A stretch of DNA of 64,000 bases from Zonotrichia leucophrys gambelii (taxonomy: Eukaryota > Chordata > Aves > Passeriformes > Passerellidae). The DNA is taken from the NCBI RefSeq assembly GCF_028769735.1, contig NC_088186.1, forward strand, positions 11,439,001 to 11,503,000. Direction: 5' to 3'. The translations under genes and the position numbers were made by a program. The notes beneath the pieces were generated by a model. The model made no database searches. It saw nothing but the letters and a program-made list of their open reading frames with translations, and was not told the DNA's origin. Below, one piece after another: positions 1-11,044 of this stretch (position 1 is the first letter of the stretch; the number at the start of each line of letters is the position of its first letter).

Positions 1-1412
1 AACCCGCTGTTGTAGTTTGCTGCTTAAAGAAAAACAATGCATGTGCTCAGGAGTCAGCTGGACTTAGTACTGTTTTTAAAAGCAAGCTATGAAGAAAGAG
101 AGACCTGTGGTAACATGATGAAAGAACACAAGGAGAGTTAGCCTTAGTCTTAAAACTCCCCTCTCCACAAAAGCCTTTTCTTCCTCAGATCTGAGGAGTG
201 TCACAGAAAGGAGATGAGAATAATAATGACACTTCTGAAATACTGTGGGCCTCTCCTTTTGACAGTGATGTCTTTGTTTCCTCTGGGTTTGCTAGTGAAA
301 GGAGAGTTTGATGTGTTATCTTCTCTTTAATTCCAGAATCCCAGACTGGTTGGGGTTGGAAGGGATCTTAAAGCTCATTCTGTGCCACCTCTGCTATGGG
401 CCGGGACACCTTCCACTAGACCAGGTTGCTCCAAGCCCCATGCGGCCTGGCCTGGGACACTTCCAGCCTCAAAAGCACTTCATGCTTTTGTAGAAAGTCC
501 CTCTTCAAGTCTCATATGTTTCTTTTATCTGTACTGCATTAGTGGAAGAGTGTTTACAAGGAGGAGTTAAAGAGCTTGGAAAAGAAACTTTCCTTCAAGA
601 CAAGTCTGCATATATGTTAATTCTGTTAGACTGTTAGACTCCTTGTTAATTTCAAGGATTTTAACGCAGACAGAGCAAAAATGTGCTTCTTGGAGGCATT
701 TCTGTGTGTCAGAGCGGATGCCCTTCTGCAAACAAAACTTTCATCACTGCTCTTTCTGAGGCTTACTTTACTGTAAATGGAGAACTGCTTTCTTTGGGAC
801 CACAATGGCATTTTGTGAGCCGCACAATCAACAGGTTGTTTTCCATATTGAAAGTACATGAAAGCAAGGAAAAATGAAATTAAATACTGCAAAACAGTGT
901 TTCACAGTGAGACAGGTCAATTGGAAAAGATTGCTTAAACTCTTTAAATCTCCATCCTTGGATGGGGGTACTGAAAAATTGCTTGGATAACCTGGTGAAA
1001 TTGAATCTGCCTCAGAGCAGAGGGTTGAAATAGAGACCTGCAAGAGGTCCTTCCCAGCCTCGATTTTCTGTGATTTCAATAACTCTGCTTCCAAGGATTT
1101 TTGAAATGAAATCTGGTTATTGCCTAGAAACAGTTGCAGGTGTTTTCTTTAATATTTGAATAAGTATTAAAGTATTGTTTACTTTTCAAGTAAATAAATT
1201 TACTTTTCAAGTAAATTGCTACATGGTAGTGACAACTGATTAATGTTGTGTTGATGATTACTGAGGGAGTTTTTTGAGTTTTCACGTTTAGTTAAATAAT
1301 ACTCTGTAGACTGAAGTAACAGTTGTCTAAAAGATTGTGCTGAACATCAGCTGTGACCAAATATGTTCTAATTGTGTGCATGTGAGCCAACTGGGGATGA
1401 TTTTTTTCACAG
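1..1412 (+). other. MAN1B1 intron (partial)
   Basis: No MAN1B1 exon was found here; the preceding exon must lie upstream of the window. It contains an old CR1 fragment at about 335-475 and a short direct repeat around 1180-1215 in which TTTACTTTTCAAGTAAA occurs twice. Confidence 0.8.
335..475 (-). repeat. CR1 LINE fragment (old)
   Basis: The stretch reads as the reverse complement of a CR1 3' end: GGTTGGAAGGGATCTTAAAG, then CACCTTCCACTAGACCAGGT and GGGACACTTCCAG. It is truncated and diverged. Confidence 0.75.
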
Positions 1413-1533
1413 GCTGTTGGAAGACTATATGAGAGCCATAGAAGGAGTGAAAAAGCATCTTCTTCAGAGATCAGAGCCCAAGAAGCTTACTTTTGTAGGA
1501 GAGCTTGCTCATGGCCATTTCAGTGCCAAGATG
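1413..1533 (+). CDS. MAN1B1: MAN1B1 exon (antepenultimate minus one)
   Basis: The acceptor is a T-rich tract ending in CACAG at 1408-1412; the donor is GTAAGA at 1534. The exon enters in phase 2 with one leftover base, then encodes 40 residues including [10 protein letters not shown]. Confidence 0.93.
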
Positions 1534-4500
1534 GTAAGAAATATAACTGCAAAAAAACCCAGAAAAACCATTACAAAATTTAAATAAAACCCAACACAGA
1601 GGCAAATGCAAAGCTTTTCCCTCTCAAAAAACAAAACCAAACCCCAACAAAAACAAACAAATGAAAAAAAACCCCAAAACACAAGATGATATATACATAC
1701 ACATCTGTCCAGTGTGATGACAGTAATGAGTAACTGCCTCGTAGATACTAACTACAAGTGCAAACCGAGGGCCTTCTCTGAGTCACTCTAGTAAACCCAT
1801 TTTGTTCCTTCAAGACTGAACATTTTGGTGCTGGAATTAAAATTTCTTTCTTTTTTCCCCCTGTTTTAGTCAGGGGGAAAAAATTCCAGGGTCCTAAATT
1901 GTTGCAATAATACCTATTTTACGTATTACTAGTTTTCAATAATTCAAAAATAAATGTAGGCACTTGCACACCTGTGTTTTCAGATTTGCCTTCAAAAGAA
2001 GCATGTCATCTAATACTGTATTATGGGGTTTAAAAAGAAATTAATAATTTTGGAGGTTTCTGTCCATTCATGACATCTTTATTTTCCTACCTGGAAGATT
2101 CTTGGGTATAACAGTATGCTGTTTGCTGTAGGGAAAATTGATTGATCCTTCACCCTGTGTTCCCAATTTGTGTATTTTAAGATCTTCCAGTTAAAAATCC
2201 CATGCCGTGCAGGTATTGTATATGTGCATAGCTTGTCTGAAAGATGAGTGATGTATTATTAATGTATGTATAGCCTTTCCTGATGTAGTGTTTTTAAGAT
2301 CCTTAGTTCTGGTTTTCAGCATATGCTTCTTGGATCTGAATTTCCCAAAAGCTCTCCAAAAACCCTGCTGTGAGTAAGACCAGAGTCTGGGTTTTGGGTG
2401 GAGGGGGCTGCCCCATTCCAGGACAGGACAGAGTTGAATTGAGACAGATAGATTTGGCTTTGGTGTCTGTATATGTCAGAACACTTCCTTCTGTTTCAGG
2501 GAGTCAGAATTTTTGTTTTAATCCATTATTATTGGGTGGAAGGCTGGGCAGGTCTCTTACCCTGTCCAGCTGGAACAGTGGGGGATGTTTGGCTCCTATG
2601 TCTGTGCTGACCTTTACAACCCTCCACTTTCTTTAAGGACTGGACAAAGCTTTTAAAGGTCCATACAGGGACATCAGAGTGGTTTTATTATGTTTTTGAC
2701 TGATGAGACCTGAGCTTTGATTCTGAATGTTGAAAATCATTTGAGATTCCATATGTGACATTAATCTGCAGTGCTTATTTTCTTACATCAATGGTAGGTT
2801 AGCTCCTAAGCTACCATTAGGTTAGAATGAGGATGTGAAGCCTTTAGGTGGTTCTGTTGATGCCCTGCATGAGCTGATATGAAATACATGCTTCTGGTAA
2901 ACCAAAAGACACTCTCCTTCCCCTCAACATGACCTTTATTGCAGAAACTTGAGACCTTTATTCCAGAAACTTGTCATAAAAACACATTCTTCTACATTTT
3001 TGAAATTAACGATTTCTGTAATAATGCTGCCTGCCTCATGTTACATTACATGAGATTGTTAAAAAGTTATCCTCAAGTTATTGGCACCAGAAATGTGTTT
3101 TGAAGAAGAATAAAAAATCAAAAAAATTAAAAAGACGGTGCCTTCTTACTTCCCCTGCTGTTTGATGTGTAACTTCTCAGTAAGAGTTTTCCTGTCTTGC
3201 AGGATCACTTGGTTTGCTTCTTGCCGGGTACTTTAGCACTGGGAGCTCACAATGGACTGGCTGCTGATCATATGAAATTGGCTGAAACTCTTATAGAAAC
3301 CTGCTACCAGATGTATGCTCAAGTAGAGACAGGCCTGAGCCCAGAGATTGTACACTTCAACCTCCATGCACAGAAGGGCCACAAGGATGTAGAAATCAAG
3401 GTGAGCAGATAGCTGGCCTGAACTCCAGGTTTCTCTGTAGCTCTATTCTGCTGTTGAACTCCTGGCCAGATACTAGCAATGGGGTCTGTTGTGGGGCAGC
3501 TAATTCTTTCTCTGCCTTGCCTTCTAGCTGTACCCTAGGCTTTGGTTTTAGTTATCCCAGCAGTATATTTAGAAGCTGATTTATGCATAGCAAACTCTTG
3601 GGAGCAGATGGAGATGTGAATAATTATTTTTCTCCCTGCATGCATCCTTGAGGAAATTCCCTGTCTAATACTCTTGCCTTTTTTTCTCTCGCAGCCTGCA
3701 GACAGACACAATTTATTGCGACCAGAAACTGTGGAAAGCCTTTTTTATATGTACAGATTCACTGGTGATAAGAAATATCAAGACTGGGGCTGGGAAATCT
3801 TGCAGAATTTCAACAGATACACCAGGGTAAGGCCAGTTTATTATAACCTTGTTCTGTCAGGACTGTATTTTTTCACTTGCTTTCTAACAACAACTTTAAA
3901 AACATACTGTGTTTCAGGATTCATCAGATAAATGTGGGGGAATTTGTAGGTATATACAGAAAAATTGTTTTCTTACAGATGGAGATACCCTCCTTAGTCT
4001 ATATAATGAAAGAAGTCATGTTACATTGATGAAAAAGTGAAATGCAGAAGCTGTAGGCAAGACTACCAAAGTGTTAGAATCTGTAGTTTCTAGACTTTGG
4101 AAGCTGAGAAGGGCATGGCTGGATTGAAAGAACTCTTCAAATAAAGTTGCCAAAGAAAAAAGAAATAGTACAAAATGGCATTAATGGCATTAACAGTATT
4201 TGTGTTCATTCTGACTACAGTGCTCATGGCGATGTCACTGATATGCTCTGAAAGTGTGGCACCAAATATCAATGGTCTGTTCTTGGGTCAGCTCTAATGT
4301 AGAAATCTCTGGTTCCTTTCTGTATATTTGTCCAGAAACTTCAAAGGGATGTTCTTTGTGATACCCCTCTACCCTGAGCACACATGGATATTTTGCTTCA
4401 TTTATTGTTGTGGTTTCTTTTAAAATGCAATGAGAGTTTTTTTTTCATTACTGAAGCTTTATACATAAATGAAAACCAAGTATGAAATGAAAAGCATGAA

Positions 4501-4818
4501 AACATGATCTGTTCATAGCACTTACCTTCTCCAACTGCATCTGGATGTTAGGAAGTAAAAAATTGTTTTAGGTTATGCAAAGATACAATTTTTTATTTCT
4601 TTTTTTTTGCACAGGTTCCTACGGGTGGTTATACTTCTATTAACAATGTTCAGAATCCCAGTAATCCAGAACCACGGGATAAAATGGAGAGCTTCTTCCT
4701 TGGCGAAACACTCAAATACATGTTTCTGCTATTCTCAGATGACATAGACTTAATCAACCTTGACAAATATGTCTTTAACACAGAGGCTCATCCACTCCCT
4801 ATCTGGGTACCAGCATAG
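1413..4818 (+). CDS. MAN1B1: MAN1B1, C-terminal four coding exons (5' part lies outside the window)
   Basis: ER/Golgi mannosyl-oligosaccharide alpha-1,2-mannosidase, glycoside hydrolase family 47, which trims Man9 on misfolded glycoproteins for ER-associated degradation. Coding exons are 1413-1533, 3203-3400, 3695-3826 and 4615-4818. All introns are GT-AG and the phases join cleanly to give 217 C-terminal residues of a protein of about 700 in mammals. GH47 landmarks read directly: [35 protein letters not shown] (holds a catalytic Glu in this family), [21 protein letters not shown], and the terminal FNTEAHPLP, whose Thr binds Ca2+ in known structures. The first base at 1413 completes a codon from an upstream exon not present here. 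The gene converges with DPP7. No damage is seen. Confidence 0.96.
3203..3400 (+). CDS. MAN1B1: MAN1B1 exon with [10 protein letters not shown] motif
   Basis: The acceptor is TCTTGCAG and the donor is GTGAGC. Sixty-six codons in phase 0 at both ends carry the [10 protein letters not shown] and [10 protein letters not shown] blocks of the (alpha/alpha)7 barrel. Confidence 0.95.
3695..3826 (+). CDS. MAN1B1: MAN1B1 exon with [13 protein letters not shown] motif
   Basis: The acceptor is CTCTCGCAG and the donor is GTAAGG. Forty-four codons, beginning [15 protein letters not shown] and ending in RYTR. Confidence 0.95.
4615..4818 (+). CDS. MAN1B1: MAN1B1 terminal coding exon
   Basis: The acceptor is TTTGCACAG. 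Sixty-seven codons are followed by TAG at 4816-4818. The exon carries the Ca2+-binding FNTEAHPLP block and the short tail IWVPA. Confidence 0.95.
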   Translation, partial: VPTGGYTSINNVQNPSNPEPRDKMESFFLGETLKYMFLLFSDDIDLINLDKYVFNTEAHPLPIWVPA

Positions 4819-5306
4819 ACTCTACATCAGTGGATCTTCCAGTGGTGGCATTATCTTCAAGTCACTTTACTTTTCAGGGTTTGAGGAGAGATGCTATAAT
4901 GCACCTTTTTTGACTTCAAACAACAGACAGAAGCTTGGGAAAAGCATTTCTGGTTTGAAGAAATCACATCAGTCTTAAATCTGATCTCTGGTTCTGGGAT
5001 AGGCAAAGCTGTGCCATATGAAGCTGATTTCCCTGGTGCTGAGGTTCAGAAGGTAATTGTAGCGTGGACCATGACATTCTTTGGGCTCTGATGGCCCACT
5101 TAACTGATGACTCATTTATGTCAGTGTTACTAAATGCTCATTAAATGCTGAGAATGCAGCGAATTGGCTTAGGGCACACTGTTGTTCCCGGAAAGCAGGA
5201 ATAAGCCTCCAGTTTTCTGGTTTATTCTGGATTCACTGAAACACTGGATTACAGAGCCATTCCTTTGTCAGACTGTGACAGTGGTTCAGGTGCAAAGTGG
5301 AATAAA
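4819..5306 (+). other. MAN1B1: MAN1B1 3' UTR with candidate poly(A) signal
   Basis: This is non-coding sequence directly after the stop. The first AATAAA is at 5301-5306, about 480 bp downstream. The true cleavage site is not visible from sequence alone, and a longer UTR is possible. Confidence 0.5.
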
Positions 5307-8300
5307 CAAAGAGCTGTAGTGCTGTCCCAGGGAAAAGCTGTCAGTATTGCTGCTGGTACTCTGATCTCATTCCAAACTCCCGAGATATGCTGCATCGTGT
5401 TAGGAGAAGAAAGAGGCAGCAGAGCATCTGTTGTATAGTGTTTTAGTTTTGTAGAGTACTTGGAACAGTACTCAAGTTGTGGCTGATATGAATGGTGAAA
5501 GAGAATTTGCTGCTGGTTTAGCTCAAAGTGGTATATAATTTTGTAGAAATATTGAGTTTTTTAACTTCCCTGCAGGAAAGCAGGAGATAATGTGAAATGC
5601 AAGTAAAACTACATGTGCATTTTATATCTTATTTGCATCAGTTAGACTCAGGTATTCTGACTGAAAGCTGCTTTCAGCTTTTCAGAGGTTGGGCACTGGG
5701 AACGCTTGTGAGCATATTAAGTATCAGCTTCCTTGTGTCCCTTCTGTTCAGATATCACATAATGGTTTTTGTTGACTCAAAACAAACCTACAGCTGTACA
5801 GCAAAGTTCTTCTTATTCATAATTTCTCAGTCTTCTCTTTCTCAATCGAGAAATTGTCAGTTATTTTTTTCCTTAGGAGTACAGTGGGTATTTTCAGCAG
5901 TAGTGATAAAAGCAGACAGTCTACAGCAGTTCTAGACCCCAGTAGAATTGGAGAAATTAATTTCAGTTAGTTGAAGACAAAGTCGACCCAGGTTTTTAAA
6001 GAATCTTACAGGACCCCTGGGATCTTTCATTTTTATATGTGCACATGTACAGATTTTAAGCCATGAATTTGAAAATGAGCTTTCTAGAGTGCTTTTCCTT
6101 TTGGATTTGGACTTGGAGAGTCCTGTATTCATGGATAAGATCTCAGAAATGTGATGGTTCATATTTCCAGTTGGTCTCACTGAAAGTCTCTTTCCCCCAT
6201 GGCAGGGGTGTCATGGGCAGGGCCAGGAGCTGCAATCCCCACTAAATCCAGAGGTCACTGGCTGTTAATGGAGCTGACTGATTTTGACTCTTAATGTTTC
6301 ATTTTCCAGTGGCTGAGGGAGGTATTTTATAGTAATTGTAATCTTTGATTTGTAAAGTAAGATGCATCTTTGTTTTATGCTGATCCATTCTGTTTGCTGC
6401 AGTTACAAGTTATTCTTGGGACCACTATTGAAGTGTTTTATATAATATTTATCATTCCATGTACTAATGGAAATGGAGAAATTTTAGGAATTATTTAAAT
6501 GCACATTCTTCTGTCATCAGAGGGACCCTGTCCTGGGACTGACAGGACATAACTAGTCAGTGCAGAATGTTAATGTTCCTCTCATTCACATACCAGCAGT
6601 AACTCTGAGAACAAGCTTCTCACTTACAAGTGCAGTGAAATCCAGTCACTATGGCCTTTGGCTACACAACTGATTTGCTGTCAAGGCTTCTGTTTTCTTT
6701 GGCACAACAATAAATGAAGATAGTGTAGTGGAAATGTGGAAGGAAGCACCTTCAGTTTTTTTTGTTCATGAAGCAGGTTTATGCTGCTGAGGAGCTGAGT
6801 TTGGGCTAAAAGCTAAAGGCTTAAAATTGGAGACTAAAGGAAAAAAAAAATCAATTCAGTGACACTACCCAGGTCCTGCTCTCCTGTGTTGCTTTGGCCT
6901 TGTGCCTTTGAACAAAGTGAATTTTGATCCTTTAATTTTGACTGTGCTATGGATTGTAAAACTTCCAGGGTTTGGTGTTTCACCAGAGAGCTGCCTGACT
7001 GAAGCAAGAGAGATTTCTTAGAAAATGGAATACATATATAAATGCTTACCAAAAATCTTCTGGTTTGGAAGTTGTACACAAGTCTTAATGCAGTCGAGTC
7101 TACAAATGGGACTATGGGAGTCTGTGTGATACTTTTTTTGTTTTATGATTGGCTTGAGAGTAGTAATTAATTTCCTAATGAGTTGAAGGAGAGAAGAATA
7201 AACTGTCACTTCCTCAAACATGTCTTGTCTTTTAGCTGAGCCTGTTGGTCCGGCTGATTTCTGTCTGGTTCCTCTTGGACCATGCAGTCTCCTCAAAATG
7301 TGGCTTTGCTGTCCTCAGTCTTTAAACCTGAGGTTCAGGTTGTTAGCTCTCACTCCCTTTGAGAACAAATGCTTGTTTCACACCCCTACGTCACTTTGAA
7401 ATGGCACAAACAAAACAATCTCAACCAAGCTCATCTATTCTTCCTGTTCTTCTGCAGAGGTAATTTTAATTGCTTGTTTATTTTTACTTCTTTAGCAAAC
7501 TGTTGGGTCCGATCAGTCTCTGAGTTCCACAGCCTATTTCTGTTCCATAGTGTGCTCCTCCAGCGCAACTCAAACTCAATTTGTGGTTCCTTGTTCCAAA
7601 GATTGAACTGCTGTGTCTGTAATCCACTTTGGTGTTTCTACATACTGGGACACTTTTGGCTTAAGTGGAGTGTTGTGGGAAGGCTACCACTGAGACAGGG
7701 ATTCTGTCCTTCACAATGGAAAGCCTTGGGCTTTCACTGAGAAACAGAACCGAGCATGGGCAGACCCACAGAGAACTGGAGGGCTGTGGACTTGGGAGTC
7801 TCACACTTGGGGCTTTGAGCCACAATTCAGGAAATACTGACCTGTATGCTCAAAAAAAAAATTCAGCAGATGGATGGGGCACAGTTACCATCTAATCCCT
7901 GAACTTTTGAAAGCTGAATTCTCATTACAGGTCTGTAGAAGCTGGCAGTTTTGCAGGACTTCATTTAACAGGATTTTCAGTATTCCATACCAAGCTCAGG
8001 TACAGCTCTGTTTCCTCTGACAAATACACCTTGTTTCCTGTACCATGCCAGTGTGATGTTGGCAGTGATGATGGATGAAGATAAGAAAGGTTTTTGAATT
8101 AATGCATTTACAGTTTTGTGAATTTTTCCTGCACCTCAGGACTTTCCTCTTAGAAATAGCCCTGCAAGGGAATTCAGCTCCTGAGTGCCAGTGTCACACT
8201 CAGTATATTTAACAGGATCAGTAAAACTGACATCATGGGGTAGCTCCATGAAGCTTGTTGCTTCAAGAAAAAGGGTTAAGATTTTTCTGATTTTGGATTT

Positions 8301-9570
8301 GGGAAGGAAGACTTGGATTCTTTTGTTCTCTGAAATACTGCTGGAGATTGCTGTCCAAAGCAGGAAGCCTCTGTGTCTGCTGGAGCCCAACCCTGAGTTC
8401 CTGTTCTGTATGATGTTCCCACCTTGGCTGCACTCTTTGTGTCAGTAAATGATGACAGAACAAATTGGGCCTTTGTTCAACAACCTCATTGGTGCAGGCC
8501 TTAAGCACAGGGTCTGCACCTGTGGTCTGGTCTGGGTCACTCACTGCTTTTATGCCATTTATCCTTGTGTGGCCCTGAAGTTCAACCAGGAGCAGCATTC
8601 CCATGATGCTCAAGAGAGGTGCTTTGGGGCTCTTCCCTTCAGCTCAGACAGTACCACACAGCAGGGTTTTCTTTTTACCTCCCATGCTTGCTTGCCAAAG
8701 GATTCAAAACATTATGGATGTTGGTGGCACTGGCTTCAGACTTCTGCCATGATATCTTTTATGGTGCTGCTTATCTATCCTGAGATGTCCATGTCTATTA
8801 CCTCTTTGCCATGGTATCTGAAAGCCTTTAGTTTATCCTTCCATATCAATCAAACTATGTGTATTCCTTTGGAATAAGAACTGTCTGTAAGAGGAAAATA
8901 AGACCTCAGTATAGTCCAAGAGAAGAGGATTAAAAAACCTGTCCTTTTAGAAGGTCAGCAGACACCCAGGCCTCCTTTCTCTTCAAAGCACAAACCCAGC
9001 CCTGGTGACTGGGATAACTTGCAGTGACTTCCTGAAACACTTGACCCTGAACTTGGCTGTGTTCATACATTGCTGGGCTGATGATCACTGGGTACCTGCT
9101 TAAGGGTTTGAAAGGTGCTGCTTGAAGGGAAATAAAAGCAGGATGCAATCCTTGCTCTCTCCTTTTTTTTTCCCTAATGTGTTAATCCTGAATAATGGCT
9201 GGGGCATAGCAAATCTGAATTCAGAAAAGTTGCAGGCTCTGAGCCCAAGAGAGGATGACCACTTCAGTAAGGCATACTTTATATAGCAGCAACAAAGCCA
9301 AAGCCTGACTTGAGCAGGAGCAAAAAGAACAGGGGTAGCTCTAAGCAGGACCCATGGAGGTTTTCATCAGCATGAACAGAGAGGATTCAGGTCGAGCTGA
9401 GGATGTAGTGCCACTGGTAGTGTTAGAGCGACTTTTGCAGGGACTGGAGTTTGACTAATCCAATCTTCCATGTTGTCCTTCATTTACACGTATCTGAGAA
9501 AGCTGATGAGCGGATCCATCTGTTCCTGGTCTCCTCAGCATCCCTGGCTGGAAGGACCAGAAGCTTTCGT
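5307..9570. other. Intergenic DNA between the convergent genes MAN1B1 and DPP7
   Basis: I recognise no exon, RNA gene or intact element here. Open frames of up to 142 codons (for example 8449-8877) have no recognisable domain and look like chance frames. Distal MAN1B1 3' UTR could extend into this stretch. Confidence 0.6.
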
Positions 9571-9576
9571 ATTTTG

Positions 9577-9939
9577 TTAAGAACAGGGCAGAGGTGGTTG
9601 AAACAGATCTCAGCACCCAAATAGCATTGGCTCTGGGAGCCAGTCCTGCTGTGAGCAGGGAGTGTGGCAAGGGGCTAGCAGCCGGCCTGTTAGCTAAAGG
9701 AGCAAGAAGTAAGAAGAAGCTGATAAGGCGCTTTCTCCAAGGCTGTAACCAAGGAGATCGAGAGAAGAAAGATAAGAGCATTCTGCAGCTGGATGGGAAA
9801 CAACTGGAAAGTGTATAAAAGATCAGCCATTTTCACTAATAAAGTGTTGCCAACGGTTGCTAATGGTTGACAACTGAGACTGACTGAGACTGCTTGTGGT
9901 CTCTGCTTTAATGTCGTGACCGCCTCGACTGTGACACTG
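9577..9939 (+). mobile_element. Probable LTR of an endogenous retrovirus
   Basis: The order fits an LTR: a TG start within TTTTGTTAAGAACAGGG, a TATAAAA box near 9816, AATAAA at 9838-9843, and a CA end in CGACTGTGACA. It is followed after one base by TGGAGGGCCCAGC, which could be a primer-binding site. No target duplication was found, so the boundaries are uncertain. If the primer site is real, some internal sequence follows to about 10000. Confidence 0.4.
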
Positions 9940-10563
9940 GAGGGCCCAGCAGTGCAGAAAATGACACCAAACACTACTGTGACTGTGCTGCACAAACAGT
10001 GAAAACTTCTGGGAACTCAGGAAACCTCTCCACTAAATCATAAAATCACTGTAAAGTAAAACCAACTGAGGCAGCCAGTTACTAGGAATTAGTATTTTGG
10101 CAGTTATGCTAGTAATTATTGGTGCTTAGTCAGTCTAGTAGCACTTGTTCGTGGGCAAAGATTCATCTGTGTCGGAAGGTGAGAAGGAACCTTTTTTATC
10201 TTCTTTGGTTATACTTCCAAGCCATGAAATTATATCACACCCTTTAATAAACTTTTATATCACAGACTTTAATATACTTGTAATTGATTTTAAAAAGCTC
10301 TGAAGATGTCTCAGTGGAAGAGTGCTTTACTGGTCACCAACACACAGCCCTTGAGTGACAACAGTGTAAATCTTCATCTCAGCAACTGGAATCTCTTTGA
10401 CAAGCTAAAACTAAAACAGCCCCACTCCACAGCTCTGGATAAGACTGATAGTCTGATTTAGATAACTGGTCAATAGTGGAGCTCACCGTGACCCTGTGTC
10501 AGTCATAATTATACCTCTGCTTTTCTACTAACCCTCTAGTATTTCCTTTTTCTCTAATAATAG

Positions 10564-10569
10564 TTTATT
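10564..10569 (-). terminator. DPP7: Candidate DPP7 poly(A) signal
   Basis: TTTATT on the plus strand is AATAAA on the DPP7 strand, about 335 bp past the stop codon. It is the first canonical hexamer I found downstream of the last exon. Confidence 0.5.
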
Positions 10570-10902
10570 TTCAACCTTAAGGTGTTTCATGCAACCATCC
10601 TGTTCAGGGCTGTGATGGTTCTTGGACCTTCCAGGCATGCTTTCTGCTGCCCTTTGTAACAGCGCTCATTCTGAGCAGGCAAGTATGGAGACCAGAAAAT
10701 GTGGTTTTGGCTTCTGTCAGTGATTTGGCCTTTCGTATTTCTTTTCATGCTCAATGAGGTGTAAGTGGGACACTTTGGAACAGGGAGTTCCCACCATCGT
10801 GGCAGAGGAGAGAACAGTGTCCCAGCCAGTACAGTAGAACCAGTGCAGCAGGCTCCTGTGTCCTGTGGTAGCTGCACGTAGGGGCTGCGGGGATGGAAGG
10901 GC

Positions 10903-11044
10903 TCAGGGCTGGCTGCCTGCTGCAGCTCCTGCGCGCTGCTCCTGCACCTGCTCCATGCCTGCAGATTTCACCCAGCTGCTGATGATCTTGGCTTCAAGCT
11001 TGCGCACCTCTGTGACGGATGGGGGGTCAGCTGGGTTGTGTCCC
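10903..11044 (-). CDS. DPP7: DPP7 exon 13 (terminal coding exon)
   Basis: The acceptor is CTTTTTAG. It encodes [20 protein letters not shown] and a polar Gln/Ala-rich tail. TGA occupies 10905-10903. Confidence 0.93.

Noticed and set aside
8449..8877. Plus-strand open frame of 142 codons in the MAN1B1-DPP7 intergenic region
   Set aside because: No domain, no low-complexity bias toward coding, and overlapping open frames on the other strand. Probably chance.
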